Shown in pieces: positions 41,256 through 41,821 of a DNA stretch of 41,821 bases. Below the pieces are notes generated by a model. That model did not search any database, had not been told where the DNA came from, and saw nothing but the letters and a program-made list of their open reading frames with translations. Positions within the stretch are counted from its first letter, which is position 1. Every line of letters begins with the position of its first letter. Source of the stretch: Planctomycetia bacterium (GTDB lineage: Bacteria; Planctomycetota; Planctomycetia; Gemmatales; Gemmataceae). Where the stretch lies: positions 1 to 41,821 of the forward strand of contig SYLG01000028.1 of assembly GCA_005808665.1 (NCBI GenBank). Reading direction: 5' to 3'. Made by a program: the position numbers and the translations under genes.

Positions 41256-41670
41256 AAGGCGACTCAGGAAACGAATCTGGGGGGCAGGCTAAGGGTATTC
41301 TAACCCCAAAAGGGGACTGAAACCAGCGCAAAGGAAGATCGGCCCTAAAGATTATTCTTCTTAAAATGTCGACCGAAACAACGGAATCCTAATGGTATCC
41401 CAAATTCCACATGAAGAAGGAAACCATCCGTGAACCATTCTCCAATGGAAAGCAAACAACATTTTTCAAACAAATGGCGGATTCCCTCCTGTTATTGGTC
41501 GTTTTAGGGAAAAACCCACTCCTTGGATTATCGATTCGTCGTTTGGGGGAAGAGCATTCCCAAACTATTTTCATTGAGGATTTACCTTCATCAGCCAGGA
41601 AGGCATGGGGCGAAAGGGAGGGACCACGACATAACTCTTGATACAATCTCCAAAGGTCAAAAATCCCTCA
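41256..41670. other. Intergenic region, low-confidence small frame only
   Basis: These 415 bp lie between the divergent DUF1501 gene and the gene at the window edge. A 76-codon forward frame (ATG at 41411) has no ribosome-binding site and no known motif, and an opposing frame covers the same bases. A TACAAT (41642-41647) could be a -10 for the downstream gene, but no -35 fits. Confidence 0.3.
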
Positions 41671-41821
41671 ATGGGTGCCCCTATGAATCTCGTCAAAATC
41701 CTAATGTGCATTCTTGGCTTGTCATTGATTCCTGGTTTTTATGTTGGCCGCAAATGGGGAAATAAAGCTGGAACATTTGTATTTGCATTGGTTGCAATGG
41801 CTGGGGGTGGATTATGGTGGC
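41671..41821 (+). CDS. N-terminal part of a small membrane protein (cut by window end)
   Basis: An open frame runs from ATG 41671, or in-frame ATG 41683 (MNLVKILMCILGLS), to the window edge. It encodes two hydrophobic stretches, LVKILMCILGLSLIPGFYVG and AGTFVFALVAMAGGGLWW, separated by a short charged segment (RKWGNK). It therefore looks like the start of an integral membrane protein. No family can be named from 50 residues. Confidence 0.5.
   Translation, partial: MGAPMNLVKILMCILGLSLIPGFYVGRKWGNKAGTFVFALVAMAGGGLWW

Noticed and set aside
41411-41641. 76-codon forward frame near the window end
   Set aside because: No ribosome-binding site or family similarity; an opposing frame spans the same bases. 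It remains possible but unsupported.
1-41821. CRISPR arrays, insertion sequences, prophage or integron features
   Set aside because: No regularly spaced repeats, transposase or integrase genes, and no terminal inverted repeats were seen.

Overview
This window looks like chromosomal DNA from a member of the Planctomycetota, possibly the Gemmatales or a relative. No rRNA is present, so the lineage rests on protein families. The window carries a DUF1501 protein with a twin-arginine leader, a DUF1080 (3-keto-disaccharide hydrolase type) protein, a BBP7-type outer-membrane barrel, a secreted DUF1573 protein, a peptidase-MA-like lipoprotein candidate, a large membrane protein with two N-terminal modules resembling planctomycete anti-sigma modules, and a short HU-type protein with a lysine/alanine-rich C-terminus. 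Base composition looks close to balanced by eye, and TTGG/CCAA words are strikingly common. I saw no tRNA, rRNA, CRISPR array, insertion sequence, prophage or plasmid function.

Layout. 1-5.7 kb: the end of an unknown gene, an AAA_28-type NTPase, ribF fused to a NifU-like C-terminal domain, a thioredoxin-TPR protein, a DUF1579-like secreted protein and a SNF2-family helicase. 5.8-12.5 kb: a VanZ-like protein converges on a compact minus-strand group, def-fmt-miaB-glnE (start-Met formylation and deformylation, tRNA thiomethylation, glutamine synthetase control). 12.6-18.3 kb: a DUF1080 protein diverges from rpsO-pnp, which ends at a strong terminator; then a soluble histidine kinase and a D-amino-acid aminotransferase. 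18.5-23.7 kb: an exported ankyrin protein, a peptidase-MA-like protein, and a minus-strand group of SDR reductase, FkbM methyltransferase and small acidic protein.

23.8-30.4 kb: DUF2760 coupled to an Hsp70-family ATPase, a DUF6580-like membrane protein, a DUF1573 protein and the 709-residue anti-sigma/FecR-like protein. 30.5-34.8 kb: a tight plus-strand run of quinone oxidoreductase, FHA-GAF-HD-GYP protein and EamA-type transporter, then an anchored unknown. 35-41.8 kb: the BBP7 barrel, an aspartylglucosaminidase-like Ntn hydrolase, an HU protein, a coiled-coil membrane protein, pdxJ, lspA, a DUF1501 protein and the start of a membrane-protein gene cut by the window edge.

Most of this is core chromosome. 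The strongest unusual items are the RibF-NifU fusion, an Arg-Gly-Asp-rich tail on PNPase encoded by a tandem 30-bp repeat, an rpsO leader hairpin that could be an S15 control site, a promoter that appears to be nested in the HU terminator, an excess of the palindrome TTGGCCAA, and the FHA-GAF-HD-GYP architecture. I found no convincing new defence or mobile system.
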